A stretch of 64,000 nucleotides of DNA from Rhodopseudomonas palustris. GTDB lineage: Bacteria > Pseudomonadota > Alphaproteobacteria > Rhizobiales > Xanthobacteraceae. The notes beneath the pieces were generated by a model. That model had not been told where the DNA came from, did not search any database, and worked only from the letters and a program-made list of their open reading frames with translations. Positions 25,261 through 34,165 of this stretch are shown one piece after another (the stretch's first letter is position 1; each line of letters begins with the position of its first letter). The translations under genes and the position numbers were made by a program. The stretch lies in the NCBI RefSeq assembly GCF_034479375.1, contig NZ_CP140155.1, positions 3,572,501-3,636,500 on the forward strand, written 5' to 3'.

Positions 25261-26883
25261 ATGATCCGTCTCGACAACATCTCCAAGCAGAACGGCCACC
25301 AGATCCTCTATATCGAGGCCTCCGCGACACTGCTGCGCGGCGAGAAGATCGGGCTGGTCGGGCCCAACGGCAGCGGCAAGACCACGCTGTTCCGGATGAT
25401 CAAGGGCACCGAGACGCCCGACGAGGGCCAGGTGTCGGTCGATCGCGGCCTGACGATCGGCTATTTCAGCCAGGACGTCGGCGAGATGGCCGGGCGCAGC
25501 GCCGTCGCCGAGGTGATGGAGGGCGCCGGGCCGGTCAGCGAGGTCGCGGCCGAGCTGGCCGAACTCGAACACGCGCTCGCCGATCCCGACAAGGCCGACG
25601 AGATGGAGCAGATCCTCGAACGCTATGGCGAGGTGCAGCACCGCTTCGAGGAGCTCGACGGCTACGCGCTGGAGGGCCGCGCCCGCGAGGTGCTGGCCGG
25701 CCTGTCGTTCACCCAGGAGATGATGGACGGCGACGTCGGCAAACTCTCCGGCGGCTGGAAGATGCGCGTGGCGCTGGCGCGGATCCTGTTGATGCGCCCC
25801 GACGTGATGCTGCTCGACGAGCCCAGCAACCATCTCGACATCGAAAGCCTGATCTGGCTCGAACAATTTTTGCGCGGCTTCGAAGGCGCGCTGCTGATGA
25901 CGTCGCACGATCGCGAGTTCATGAACCGCATCGTCAACAAGATCATCGAGATCGATGCCGGCACGCTGACCAGCTATTCGGGCAATTACGAATTCTACGA
26001 GCAGCAGCGCGCGCTCGCCGACAAGCAGCAGCAGGCGCAGTTCGAGCGCCAGCAGGCGATGCTCGCCAAGGAAGTCGCCTTCATCGAGCGCTTCAAGGCG
26101 CGCGCCTCGCACGCCGCGCAAGTGCAGAGCCGGGTCAAGAAGCTCGACAAGATCGAGAAGGTCGAGCCGCCGCGCCGCCGCCAGACCATCGCGTTCGACT
26201 TCCTGCCGGCGCCGCGCTCCGGCGAAGACGTCGTCAGCCTCAAGCGTGTCTCCAAGCGCTACGGCAGCCGGGTGATCTACGACGGACTCGATTTCCAGAT
26301 CCAGCGCCGCGAGCGCTGGTGCGTGATGGGCATCAACGGCGCCGGCAAGTCGACGCTATTGAAGCTCGTCACCGGCTCGACGCCGCCCGACGACGGCAGC
26401 GTCGCGATCGGCGGCAGCGTCAAGCTCGGCTACTTCGCCCAGCACGCGATGGACCTGATCGACGGCGAACTCACCGTATTCCAATCGCTCGAAGAATGGT
26501 TTCCACAGGCCGGACAAGGCTCATTGCGCGCGCTCGCCGGCTGCTTCGGCTTTTCCGGCGACGACGTCGAGAAGAAATGCCGGGTATTGAGCGGCGGCGA
26601 GAAGGCGCGGCTGGTGATGGCCAAGATGCTGTACGACCCGCCGAACTTCCTGGTGCTCGACGAGCCGACCAACCATCTCGACATCGCCACCAAGGAAATG
26701 CTGATCAAGGCGCTCGCCGAATACGAGGGCACCATGCTGTTCGTCTCGCACGACCGGCATTTCCTCGGCGCGCTGTCGAACCGCGTGCTGGAGCTGACGC
26801 CGGACGGAATCCACAAATACGGCGGCGGCTACACCGAATACGTGGCGAGGACCGGCCACGAGGCGCCGGGGCTGCATAGTTAG
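25261..26883 (+). CDS. ABC-F family ATPase (ribosome-associated)
   Basis: 540 aa with two ATP-binding cassettes and no membrane segment. The first has GPNGSGKTTL (about residue 36), LSGGWKMRVALARI and DVMLLDEPSNHLD; the second has GINGAGKSTLLK, LSGGEKARLVMAKM and FLVLDEPTNHLD. Between them is the charged P-site tRNA-interaction linker (QQQAQFERQQAMLAKEVAFIERFKARASHAAQ). ABC-F proteins act on ribosomes as translation factors or rescue stalled ones; this one resembles the Uup/YbiT/EttA group without being assignable to one. The start ATG follows CCTGTGAGCCC. An insertion sequence begins 127 bp downstream. Confidence 0.92.
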   Translation: MIRLDNISKQNGHQILYIEASATLLRGEKIGLVGPNGSGKTTLFRMIKGTETPDEGQVSVDRGLTIGYFSQDVGEMAGRSAVAEVMEGAGPVSEVAAELAELEHALADPDKADEMEQILERYGEVQHRFEELDGYALEGRAREVLAGLSFTQEMMDGDVGKLSGGWKMRVALARILLMRPDVMLLDEPSNHLDIESLIWLEQFLRGFEGALLMTSHDREFMNRIVNKIIEIDAGTLTSYSGNYEFYEQQRALADKQQQAQFERQQAMLAKEVAFIERFKARASHAAQVQSRVKKLDKIEKVEPPRRRQTIAFDFLPAPRSGEDVVSLKRVSKRYGSRVIYDGLDFQIQRRERWCVMGINGAGKSTLLKLVTGSTPPDDGSVAIGGSVKLGYFAQHAMDLIDGELTVFQSLEEWFPQAGQGSLRALAGCFGFSGDDVEKKCRVLSGGEKARLVMAKMLYDPPNFLVLDEPTNHLDIATKEMLIKALAEYEGTMLFVSHDRHFLGALSNRVLELTPDGIHKYGGGYTEYVARTGHEAPGLHS

Positions 26884-27010
26884 TCGTGAGCAAGCTGATT
26901 AGTTGGGCGCGAGGCGGCGCGTTCGGCACCTCTCCCGCTTGCGGCAGAGGTCGGATCGCGCAGCGATCCGGGTGAGGGCACTCCTCTCCGAGCTTGCTGA
27001 GTCAGTGCTC

Positions 27011-28336
27011 TGTTCAACCGGCATGATTCCCGACACTTTAGACCGGGATGATTGTCGACAGGTCTTTGTCCGCGTGTTGCGGCGCGTAGCGCAGCCCCTC
27101 TCGGGGCGGAGCGAAGCGACGGAACACGCGGAGGCGATCGATCAGGCCGATGTCGTAATGGCAGAACCGCACGATCTGGTCGCCGTTGTCGAGTTCGGCG
27201 ATGCCGATCGGTTCTCCGATCAGCGCCTCGCTGATGAAGATGCGCTCGCCGTGCCACATGATCTCGCCGGAGCTGCGGACCCGCCGCACCTCGTGGTCGG
27301 CGTCGTACCAGGGGTCCGCGATCCGGTCCGGCATCTGCCGCGTCGAGACGGTGTAGAGTTCGGCCGGCGGTCGCTGGCCGAGCGCCTCGTGCGGGCGCTC
27401 CCGATTGTAGTGATCGCGGAAGGCATCGAAGCGGGACTGCTGCTGGGTCGCCGTGGCCGCCGGCGGGCGCGAGGTCTGTGCCTTCAGGGTCCGATGCATC
27501 CGCTCGTGACGGCCGTTCTCCTGCGGCGAGGCTGGATGCACGAAATGCGGCTCGATCCCGAGCTTGAGCCACCAGGCCGACAGCCGGGTCAGCCCGCAGG
27601 CGCCGGTCGAACCGAACGGCGAGCCGTTGTCGCAGCGGATCGCCCGCGGCAGGCCATGGCGGCGGAAGGCATCGAGAAACAACGGCATCGTGGCGTCGAT
27701 GGTTTGCGGCGTGATGGCGATGTCGAACAGATAGCGGCTGAAACCGTCGGTCAGCGTCAAGGGATCGATCCGGGTGCCGTCGCGGGTCCGAAACCAGCCC
27801 TTGAAGTCGGCCGCCCATTCGTCGTTCGGCGCGCTCACCGCTGCAAACGGTCGTTGCTGAGCCAGCGCCGGCCGCCGCCGCCTGACCGGCGCGATCAGCC
27901 CGGCCTGCTTCAACAATCCGCCGATCGTCGAGGCCGAAGGCCACGCGTTCTCCGGATGCTTGCGCCGCAGGATCGCCAGAAGCTTGCGCGGACCCATGTG
28001 CGGAAACCGGCGCCGCAGATCGACGATCGTCGCAACCAGTGCGGCATCGGTCCGCTGCGGGCAATGATGCGGAGCATGCGAGCGGTCCACGAACCAGTCC
28101 TCGGCCCCGCTGTCCCGACGCCGCCGCCACTCGTAGAACGTGTCTCGACTGACCCCGTAGCGCCGGCACAGATCCGACACGCTCCAATGGCCGCTCGCAT
28201 GCTCCGACAGCATCCGCACCCGCTGTTCCATCCGACAGGTCTCCACAAAAGGCATCGGCGGTCCTCCCTCCGATGCAGTGTGAACTGTCGACAATCACCC
28301 CGGTCTGAACTGTCAGGAATCTATCCGGTCCGTACC
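27011..28336 (-). mobile_element. IS481-family insertion sequence, apparently intact
   Basis: About 1326 bp. A 37-bp imperfect inverted repeat is seen at 27025-27061 and 28285-28321 (both arms share AGACCGGG and TGATTGTCGACAG); weaker ACCGG identity extends outward. A CTC triplet flanks both sides (27008-27010, 28337-28339) and may be the target duplication. The outer boundary is uncertain by about 15 bp. It carries one transposase gene. Confidence 0.8.
27038..28255 (-). CDS. IS481-family DDE transposase
   Basis: 405 aa from the ATG at 28255, with GGGAGGAC about 9 nt upstream; a frame 39 bp longer overlaps the inverted repeat. An N-terminal helix-turn-helix (WSVSDLCRRYGVSRDTFYEWRRR) precedes the integrase core with DDE residues in NDEWAADFKGWF, IRCDNGSPF and SPQENGRHERMHRTLK. 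The C-terminus (IMWHGERIFISEAL...) is the usual IS481 tail. Coding extends into the left inverted repeat. No frameshift or stop is seen, so it should be functional. Confidence 0.93.
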   Translation of the reverse strand: MPFVETCRMEQRVRMLSEHASGHWSVSDLCRRYGVSRDTFYEWRRRRDSGAEDWFVDRSHAPHHCPQRTDAALVATIVDLRRRFPHMGPRKLLAILRRKHPENAWPSASTIGGLLKQAGLIAPVRRRRPALAQQRPFAAVSAPNDEWAADFKGWFRTRDGTRIDPLTLTDGFSRYLFDIAITPQTIDATMPLFLDAFRRHGLPRAIRCDNGSPFGSTGACGLTRLSAWWLKLGIEPHFVHPASPQENGRHERMHRTLKAQTSRPPAATATQQQSRFDAFRDHYNRERPHEALGQRPPAELYTVSTRQMPDRIADPWYDADHEVRRVRSSGEIMWHGERIFISEALIGEPIGIAELDNGDQIVRFCHYDIGLIDRLRVFRRFAPPREGLRYAPQHADKDLSTIIPV

Positions 28337-28430
28337 CTCGGCGCGCCCTCACCCCAGCCCTCTCCCGCAAGCGGGAGAGGGAGCAGGCTGCGGCACGCGG
28401 TGACGCTTACTTCAAAGAGACGAGGAGCCG

Positions 28431-29624
28431 CTAAAACAGCGGCTTCATCTGCGCCACCTTGATCGGCCCCAGCATCACCGCGCCGTCGACGAAGCGCAGC
28501 GGGACGGCGCGGGCGGGGCGGCCTTCGAGGGTGGCTTCCTGGCCGAGCGCGTTGATGCCGGCGGCGACGCCGACATTGGCGTTCTGGCGGACCACGCGGC
28601 CGAGGCCGGGGATGGCGCGGTCGAGCGCGCCGAGCATGTTGTTGACGTCGTTCGCACGCACGCCGGGCGCGAGGCGATCGATGGTGGATTGCGACACGCC
28701 TTCTTCCAGCACCTTGTCGATGCCGAGCTTCGGGATCACCTTGTCGAGCCCAGCGACCACCATCTGCAATTCGCCGTCGACATTCCCCGTCGGCGTCAGC
28801 CCGAGCGCGCCGATCGCGGTCGCGATCATTTCGCCCTGCTGGATCCGCGCTTCGCGAATCTCGATCCGGCCGCCGGCGGCCTGCAATTCGCGGAAGCGCT
28901 CCGGCCACGGCTTCGGCCGGAAGTCCTTCAGCCCGCTCAGCACCACGCGCAGATGCGCGTCGAACAGTTCGGCGAGCAGCGGATGCACGTCCTGGATGCT
29001 GGCGCCTTCGAAGCGGAAATCGGTCTCGATCCGCGGCTGCCCCGGCGCCGGTCCCTCGACCTGACGCGCGTGCATCTCGGCCTGGCGGGCGCGGGCCAGC
29101 GGCACCTGCGTGGCGCCGTCGACGCGGTCGAGCGCCGGCGCATCGAACACCAGCGCGACGCGTTGCGGCGGTCCGGGAAGTCCCGCGACGCTGCTGCGCG
29201 CGGTGGCCCAGTTCAGCACCATCGAGGTCGGCTGGCCGCGATCGGCGAAGCTTGCCGGGCCCTTGAATTCGGCGATCAGCAGCCGTGGATCGTAGATCTG
29301 CGACACCACCAGGATCTCGGCGAGCTTCGCCGTCAGCGGCGTCCGGCTCGCCACCTGCTCGGCGGTCTGCGAGGTCAGCGCGACGCTGGCGTCGGTGCAG
29401 CGCACTTCGAGGCGGAACGGGAAGCCCGCCACCGAACGGTCGCCGCAGTCGTAGACCCGGCCGGCGGCAGCCTCGCGCGCCCGCCAGGCGTCGACGATGC
29501 GGTCGACCTGCGAGGCGGAGACGAACCAGAACAGGCTCCAGCCGATCGCGGCGATCAGCAGCAGCGTCGGCATCAGGAACAGCGGCCAAAGCCGGCGGCG
29601 GCGGGGCAGCGGGAGGTTTGTCAT
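28431..29624 (-). CDS. DUF2125 exported or membrane-anchored protein
   Basis: 397 aa. The N-terminus has a basic RRRRR run, then one hydrophobic helix (LWPLFLMPTLLLIAAIGWSLFWFV, about 12-35), which may be an uncleaved anchor. The block AAAGRVYDCGDRSVAGFPFRLEVRC is diagnostic of DUF2125. The rest is predicted beta-rich and periplasmic (MVLNWATARSSVAGLPGPPQRVALVFD). Related folds occur in lipid-transport and AsmA-like proteins, but the function is unknown. It is divergent from the ChaC gene at the edge of a conserved envelope locus. Confidence 0.87.
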   Translation of the reverse strand: MTNLPLPRRRRLWPLFLMPTLLLIAAIGWSLFWFVSASQVDRIVDAWRAREAAAGRVYDCGDRSVAGFPFRLEVRCTDASVALTSQTAEQVASRTPLTAKLAEILVVSQIYDPRLLIAEFKGPASFADRGQPTSMVLNWATARSSVAGLPGPPQRVALVFDAPALDRVDGATQVPLARARQAEMHARQVEGPAPGQPRIETDFRFEGASIQDVHPLLAELFDAHLRVVLSGLKDFRPKPWPERFRELQAAGGRIEIREARIQQGEMIATAIGALGLTPTGNVDGELQMVVAGLDKVIPKLGIDKVLEEGVSQSTIDRLAPGVRANDVNNMLGALDRAIPGLGRVVRQNANVGVAAGINALGQEATLEGRPARAVPLRFVDGAVMLGPIKVAQMKPLF

Positions 29625-29783
29625 CGAGCCTACTTAGAGTGTGCGCCTGAAAAGGCAAATCGGGGCAACCCCGGCGGCGGCGCCATGCCGGAGCCGCGCA
29701 GCGGATCAGCGGCGAAATCGCTGACATCGGCATACACGATGGGGTAGAGACGGAATTTGTCATTAGAGCGATGGCCCGCCGTC

Positions 29784-30362
29784 ATGTCTGCCAAGACCCT
29801 GTCCGATTCCGAGCTGTCCGACGGCGATTTGTGGGTGTTCGGCTATGGCTCGCTGATGTGGAGCCCGGGCTTCGCTTTCATCGAGCAGGTGCCGGCGCGG
29901 CTGATCGGCGAGCACCGGGCGCTGTGCGTGTATTCCTTCGTGCATCGCGGCACGCCGGAACAGCCGGGCCTCGTGCTCGGGCTCGACCGCGGCGGCGCCT
30001 GCCGCGGCATCGCCTTCCGCGTCGCCGACGAACACCGGATGCAGACGGTGGCTTACTTACGCGAGCGCGAGCAGGTCACCAACGTGTATCGCGAGGTCAA
30101 GCGCTCGGTCTGGCTGGAGGACGATGCCAGGCGGCGGATCAGCGCGCTGGCCTATGTGGTCGACCGCGGTCACGCGCAATATGCCGGCCGCCTGACGCCG
30201 GCCGAACAGCTCCGGCTGGTCCGGCAGGGCCACGGCCGCTCCGGCCCGAACCGCGACTACGTGCTGTCGACGGTGCGCGCGCTCGAGGCCCAAGGCTGCC
30301 GCGATCCACAATTGCACCGCATCGCCGAGGGCCTGCGCGACGAAACGCCGCCGCATCGCTAA
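29784..30362 (+). CDS. chaC: ChaC-type gamma-glutamylcyclotransferase
   Basis: 192 aa. WVFGYGSLMWSPGF (residues about 13-26) is the substrate-binding loop; the candidate catalytic glutamate lies in AYLREREQ (about 92-99). ALAYVVDRGHAQYAG and GRSGPNRDYVLSTV complete the family. ChaC enzymes cleave glutathione to 5-oxoproline and Cys-Gly. The ATG at 29784 is chosen over an upstream TTG that adds only nine residues. It converges on plsC with a palindromic repeat between. Confidence 0.9.
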   Translation: MSAKTLSDSELSDGDLWVFGYGSLMWSPGFAFIEQVPARLIGEHRALCVYSFVHRGTPEQPGLVLGLDRGGACRGIAFRVADEHRMQTVAYLREREQVTNVYREVKRSVWLEDDARRRISALAYVVDRGHAQYAGRLTPAEQLRLVRQGHGRSGPNRDYVLSTVRALEAQGCRDPQLHRIAEGLRDETPPHR

Positions 30363-30439
30363 CTCGCAACGCGATGCGCGACGCAACCCTGCCGCAGGCC
30401 GGGCAATCGCATATGACAGTTCGCGGCTGCGACACGCAT

Positions 30440-30588
30440 CACCCTCCCCTGGAGGGGGAGGGTCGCTCGCGTCAGCGAGCGGGGTGGGGTGGCGAAGAGT
30501 TCGTCCGCCGTGCCTGCGGCTCACCCCACCCCGTCACGCATCCCGCTCCGCGGGCTGCGTGCCGACCCTCCCCCTCCAGGGGAGGGTG
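30440..30588. repeat. Palindromic repeat, family F
   Basis: ACCCTCCCCTGGAGGGGGAG at the left and CCCTCCAGGGGAGGGT at the right, with GCTCGCGTCAGCGAGC and CCCGCTCCGCGGG inner hairpins. A shorter GC-rich hairpin (30640-30660) follows. These fill the gap 30363-30683 between convergent chaC and plsC and could stop transcription from both sides. Confidence 0.8.
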
Positions 30589-30683
30589 AAGAGAGCCTGG
30601 TGCAATAGCCTCGACGTCCATAGGCGATTGCCCTGCCCCGCTCGCGGGGAGAGGGAGAAGGCTGCGATCCGTTGAACCTGACT

Positions 30684-31496
30684 TTACTGATTGCCGATTT
30701 TGCGCTTGGCGACTGCCGGGGCGGACGGCTGGGCGTTCGGTGCGTTCGGCACCCGGCCGAACAGCGCTTCCTGCTCCTTGCGGCCGGCGTCGATCAGGCG
30801 GTTGCTGGCGGTCTCGATCAGCTCGCTGACGGTGTCGATGAATTCCCGTCGCGACAGGCCGACCGGCAGCGGATCGAGAAACTCGACGACGATCGTGCCG
30901 GGGTAGCGCATGAACTGGCGGCGCGGCCAGAACAGTCCGGAATTCAGCGCCACCGGCAGACAGGGCACGTCGCAATCGACATAGATCTGGGCGATGCCGG
31001 CCTTGTAGTGCGGCGGCGCGCCGACCGCCGTGCGGGTGCCTTCCGGGAAGATGATCAGTTGCCGGCCACGATTGACTTCCTCGCTGGCGCGGCGCGCCAT
31101 CTCCATCAGGATACGGCCGCCCTTCTTGCGGTTGATCGCGATCATGTCGGCCTTGATCAGAAACCAGCCGAAGAACGGGATCCAGGTCAGCTCGCGCTTG
31201 AGGATGTACAGCGGCGCGTCGAAGAACTGCAGCAGCGCGAAGGTCTCCCACATCGACTGATGCTTCGGCGCGACGATCAGCGGGCCCTGCGGAATTTTCT
31301 CGACGCCGCGGAATTCGACCTTGGTATTGCAGACGACACGCATCAGCCAGATGCTACTGCGGCCCCACAGCTTGGCGACCCCGATCAGCGCCTGGCGCGG
31401 CAGCACGAAGGTCGGCACCGCGACCAGAATCCAGAACACCAGCAGCAGATAGAACAGCACGTTGAAAATCAACGAACGGACGAAAATGCTCGTCAT
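30684..31496 (-). CDS. plsC: 1-acyl-sn-glycerol-3-phosphate acyltransferase
   Basis: 270 aa. An N-terminal membrane helix (FVRSLIFNVLFYLLLVFWILVAV) precedes the acyltransferase core: HQSMWE (about residue 80, the HX4D/E motif with Glu in place of the usual Asp), INRKKGGRILME, and IIFPEGTRTAVG, the phosphate-binding motif. It makes phosphatidic acid from lysophosphatidic acid at the inner membrane. The start is 13 bp after the YdcF-like stop on the same strand, so they form an operon. The C-terminal 40 residues are low-complexity. Confidence 0.9.
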   Translation of the reverse strand: MTSIFVRSLIFNVLFYLLLVFWILVAVPTFVLPRQALIGVAKLWGRSSIWLMRVVCNTKVEFRGVEKIPQGPLIVAPKHQSMWETFALLQFFDAPLYILKRELTWIPFFGWFLIKADMIAINRKKGGRILMEMARRASEEVNRGRQLIIFPEGTRTAVGAPPHYKAGIAQIYVDCDVPCLPVALNSGLFWPRRQFMRYPGTIVVEFLDPLPVGLSRREFIDTVSELIETASNRLIDAGRKEQEALFGRVPNAPNAQPSAPAVAKRKIGNQ

Positions 31497-31509
31497 CGAA
31501 ACGATCCGG

Positions 31510-32232
31510 TCAATTGGCGAGCGCCGTCGCGGGTTTGTGGGCCACCGACTCGGGCGACTGCTCCGTGGCTTCGGGCGCGATGTCGATGCCCAGTCGCGCC
31601 AGCCGCACCCGCGCTTCGACGGCGACGTATTTGGCGTATTCGGATAGCAGCAGCCGCAGCGTCGCGCCACTGCTCCACCACGCCTCGTCGCGCCACTTCT
31701 CGCCGATCACCGAGAACGGGATCAGCTCGACGTCCGGCATCGCGTGCGACATTTCGACGATGGCGCGGGGCATGTGGTAATTGGAGGTGACGACGATCAG
31801 CGAGCGGAAACCGCGCTCGTGTGCCCAGCGCCTTGTTTCGGCGGCGTTGCTGCGGGTATTGACCGCCGAGCGGTCGAGATCGACGCAGCAGCCCAGCCAG
31901 TCCTTGCTGTCCGGCACCGAGCGCGAGATGTCGCTGGCGCCGTTGGTCCGGTGCACGCCGGAGATCAGCAGCCGCTTGCCGTAGCCGGAGGCGAGCAGCT
32001 CGACGGCGTCCGAAACCCGCGACGAACCGCCGGTCAGCACCACGATGCCGTCGGCGGCGCGGGCCGGCCTGGCCTCCTCGACCCGCAACTGCAGCAGGAA
32101 GGCGACGAAGCCGCCGACGCCGAGCACGCCGAGCCCGAGCACGGCCGCGAAGGCCGCGCGCAGCAACCCGAACCGGCGAATCGGTCTGGCCTGGCGCAGG
32201 TCGGGCGGAAACTGGGCAGAGCGCGGATCCAT
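31510..32232 (-). CDS. YdcF-family (DUF218) membrane protein
   Basis: 240 aa from ATG at 32232. One membrane helix (FGLLRAAFAAVLGLGVLGVGGFVAFLLQL) is followed by the DUF218 domain: ADGIVVLTGGSSRVSDAVELLASG, RLLISGVHR, TRSNAAETRRWAHERGFRSLIVVTSNYHMPRAIVEM. YdcF/SanA proteins are thought to act in envelope homeostasis or late peptidoglycan-lipid steps; the biochemical role is not settled. It lies directly upstream of plsC and downstream of ftsX on the same strand. Confidence 0.88.
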   Translation of the reverse strand: MDPRSAQFPPDLRQARPIRRFGLLRAAFAAVLGLGVLGVGGFVAFLLQLRVEEARPARAADGIVVLTGGSSRVSDAVELLASGYGKRLLISGVHRTNGASDISRSVPDSKDWLGCCVDLDRSAVNTRSNAAETRRWAHERGFRSLIVVTSNYHMPRAIVEMSHAMPDVELIPFSVIGEKWRDEAWWSSGATLRLLLSEYAKYVAVEARVRLARLGIDIAPEATEQSPESVAHKPATALAN

Positions 32233-32389
32233 CGGATGCCGATATACCTCGATTGCGGGCCGCCGGTGCGGCTTCTTTCGGCGGACCTCGCTGGGCGAAA
32301 GACGACCGGACTCTAGTGCGTTTTCCGGCGAAAGGGAGTCCGACGGGCGTCCGAATTGGGTCCGGCCTGCCGCGGCTGTGGCGGCGGCG

Positions 32390-33370
32390 TCAATCGATCG
32401 CATTCAGCGTGCTGAACAGCGTGCGGCGCGACGCCAGCGCGGTGATCGCCGCGATCAGCGCCGCCTGCCCCGCCAGCGCCAGATAGCCCGTGGGGCGCAG
32501 CGAGAAGGTTCCGAGCAGCGCCGCGAACTGGTCGCCGACGGGCGTGCCGGAGAACCAGGTCGCGACCGATTCGGAGAAGCCGAACACGAACACCGCCGCC
32601 CCGCCGCCGATCAGACCGCCCTGCAGGCCGAGCATCAGGAAGTGGCGGAAGAAGCGGTCGGCGATGAAGCGGTCGCTGGCGCCGACGAAATGCAGCACTT
32701 CGACGATCGGGCGATTCGCCGCCATCGCGCCCCGGGTCGCGAACGACACCGAGATGATGGTGGCGACGATCACCAGCGCCAGCACGCCGATGCCGGCGAA
32801 CACCGTGGCGCCGGTCATTGAGCGCATCCGCTCGATCCAGGCGCGGTGATCGTCGACGGTGGCGCCCGGCGCCGCCTGAGCGATGCGGCCGCGCAGACCG
32901 GCGAGATCGAGCGCGGTGCCCGGCGCGATCCGCGCCACGATCACCCGCGGCACCGGCAGATCGTCGAGCGATAGCCCGGTGCCGAGCCACGGCTCCAGCA
33001 GCTTGGCGGATTCTTCCCTGGTGAACGGCCGCACCTCGACGATGCCGGGCTGGTTGCGCACCACCTCGGCCACAGCGGCGACGTCGCGCTCCAGGCTGCG
33101 GCCCTGCACCGAGCGGACCTGAACGGTGATCTCGCTCGACACGTCGGATTGCCATTCCGCCGCCGATGCGCTGACCAGCAGCACGACGCCGGTGGTCATC
33201 GAGGCGAGGAATGTCATGATCGCCACCACGGCGACCAATGCGCGGCCGGCGATCGAGGCGCGCGGCACGATCGGCGACTGGTTGCGCGCGCGCGCCGGCA
33301 CCTGCGGGCGCTCGTCGCCGAGATCGACCAATACGTCGCGCGGATCGCCCTGTCGCGGTTGCCTATTCAT
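32390..33370 (-). CDS. ftsX: Cell-division protein FtsX
   Basis: 326 aa. Four membrane segments: residues about 43-70 (ALVAVVAIMTFLASMTTGVVLLV), then a periplasmic domain with VQVRSVQGRSLERDVAAV, then three more (GATVFAGIGVLALVIVATIISVSF, LMLGLQGGLIGGGAAVFVFGF, GYLALAGQAALIAAITAL). VEVLHFVGASDRFIADRFF is the usual FtsX cytoplasmic loop. With FtsE it activates cell-wall hydrolases at the division site. Its ATG overlaps the ftsE stop by 8 bp, indicating coupled translation. Confidence 0.92.
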   Translation of the reverse strand: MNRQPRQGDPRDVLVDLGDERPQVPARARNQSPIVPRASIAGRALVAVVAIMTFLASMTTGVVLLVSASAAEWQSDVSSEITVQVRSVQGRSLERDVAAVAEVVRNQPGIVEVRPFTREESAKLLEPWLGTGLSLDDLPVPRVIVARIAPGTALDLAGLRGRIAQAAPGATVDDHRAWIERMRSMTGATVFAGIGVLALVIVATIISVSFATRGAMAANRPIVEVLHFVGASDRFIADRFFRHFLMLGLQGGLIGGGAAVFVFGFSESVATWFSGTPVGDQFAALLGTFSLRPTGYLALAGQAALIAAITALASRRTLFSTLNAID

Positions 33371-34022
33371 AGATGTGCAGCCGCCCCTGATGCAGAACCA
33401 TGCGGCGCGCCTCGTACTGATCCATCAGGTTGATGTCATGAGTCGCGATCACCACCGCGGTGCCGGATTTGTTGAGTTCGATGAACAGCCGCAGCAGGCG
33501 GCGGCCCAATGTCGGATCGACGTTACCCGTGGGCTCGTCGGCCAGCAGCAATTGCGGCCGGCCGATCACCGCGCGGGCGATCGCGGCGCGCTGCTTCTCG
33601 CCGCCGGACAGCACCGGTGGCAGCGCATCCATCCGCTCGCCGAGCCCGACCCATTTCAACAGATCGATGACCTCCTTGCGATAGCTGGATTCGTCGCGGC
33701 CGGTGACGCGGAACGGCAGCGCGACGTTCTCGTAGGTGGTCATGTGGTCGAGCAGGCGGAAGTCCTGCAGCACGATGCCGATCCGCTGCCGCAACGCCGA
33801 GACCTCGTCCTTGGTCAACAGCGAGACGTCGTTGCCGAACAGATTGACCAGTCCGCGGGTCGGGCGCAGCGACAGGAACAACAGCCGCAGCAGCGAGGTC
33901 TTGCCCGCGCCCGAGGGGCCGGTCAGGAACTGGAAGGAATGCGCCGGGATCGCGAAATTGAGATCGCGCAGGATCTCCGGACCGAGCCCATAGCGCAGGC
34001 CGACATTTTCGAAGCGGACCAA
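33363..34022 (-). CDS. ftsE: Cell-division ATP-binding protein FtsE
   Basis: 219 aa from a TTG start (LVRFENVGLRYG) with GGAG about 7 nt upstream; an in-frame ATG at 34067 would add 15 residues not typical of FtsE. Walker A GPSGAGKTS, Q-loop QDFRLLDHMTTYENVALP, signature LSGGEKQRAAIARA and Walker B LLLADEPTGNVD are all intact. It drives FtsX during septation. The promoter must lie in the 143 bp shared with the divergent zinc-ribbon gene. Confidence 0.93.
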   Translation of the reverse strand: MVRFENVGLRYGLGPEILRDLNFAIPAHSFQFLTGPSGAGKTSLLRLLFLSLRPTRGLVNLFGNDVSLLTKDEVSALRQRIGIVLQDFRLLDHMTTYENVALPFRVTGRDESSYRKEVIDLLKWVGLGERMDALPPVLSGGEKQRAAIARAVIGRPQLLLADEPTGNVDPTLGRRLLRLFIELNKSGTAVVIATHDINLMDQYEARRMVLHQGRLHIYE

Positions 34023-34165
34023 ATTCAGCTCCGATCGCGATCGGCGCAGCGGGAAAGGGCACGCCACGCCAAATGCCCGTGGGCCGGTTGTGGGGCGGTT
34101 ATGGTTTCCGGTTCGTTAACGGACGCCGGCTAGGATCCGGCCAGGAACACAGCCAGCGATTCGTC

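Larger units (their letters stand above)
26929..28380. repeat. Palindromic repeat, family C, split by an IS481 element
   Basis: The left part (26929-27010) runs from CCTCTCCCGCTTGCGGCAG through GGATCGCGCAGCGATCC to GAGTCAGTGCTC. The right part (28337-28380) resumes with CTCGGCGCGCCCTCACCCC and ends in CCTCTCCCGCAAGCGGGAG. Joined, they reproduce the copies at 17615 and 22923. Confidence 0.85.

Noticed and set aside
26903..28462. Plus-strand 519-codon frame through the insertion sequence
   Set aside because: Antisense to an intact transposase and spanning the inverted repeats; no domain.
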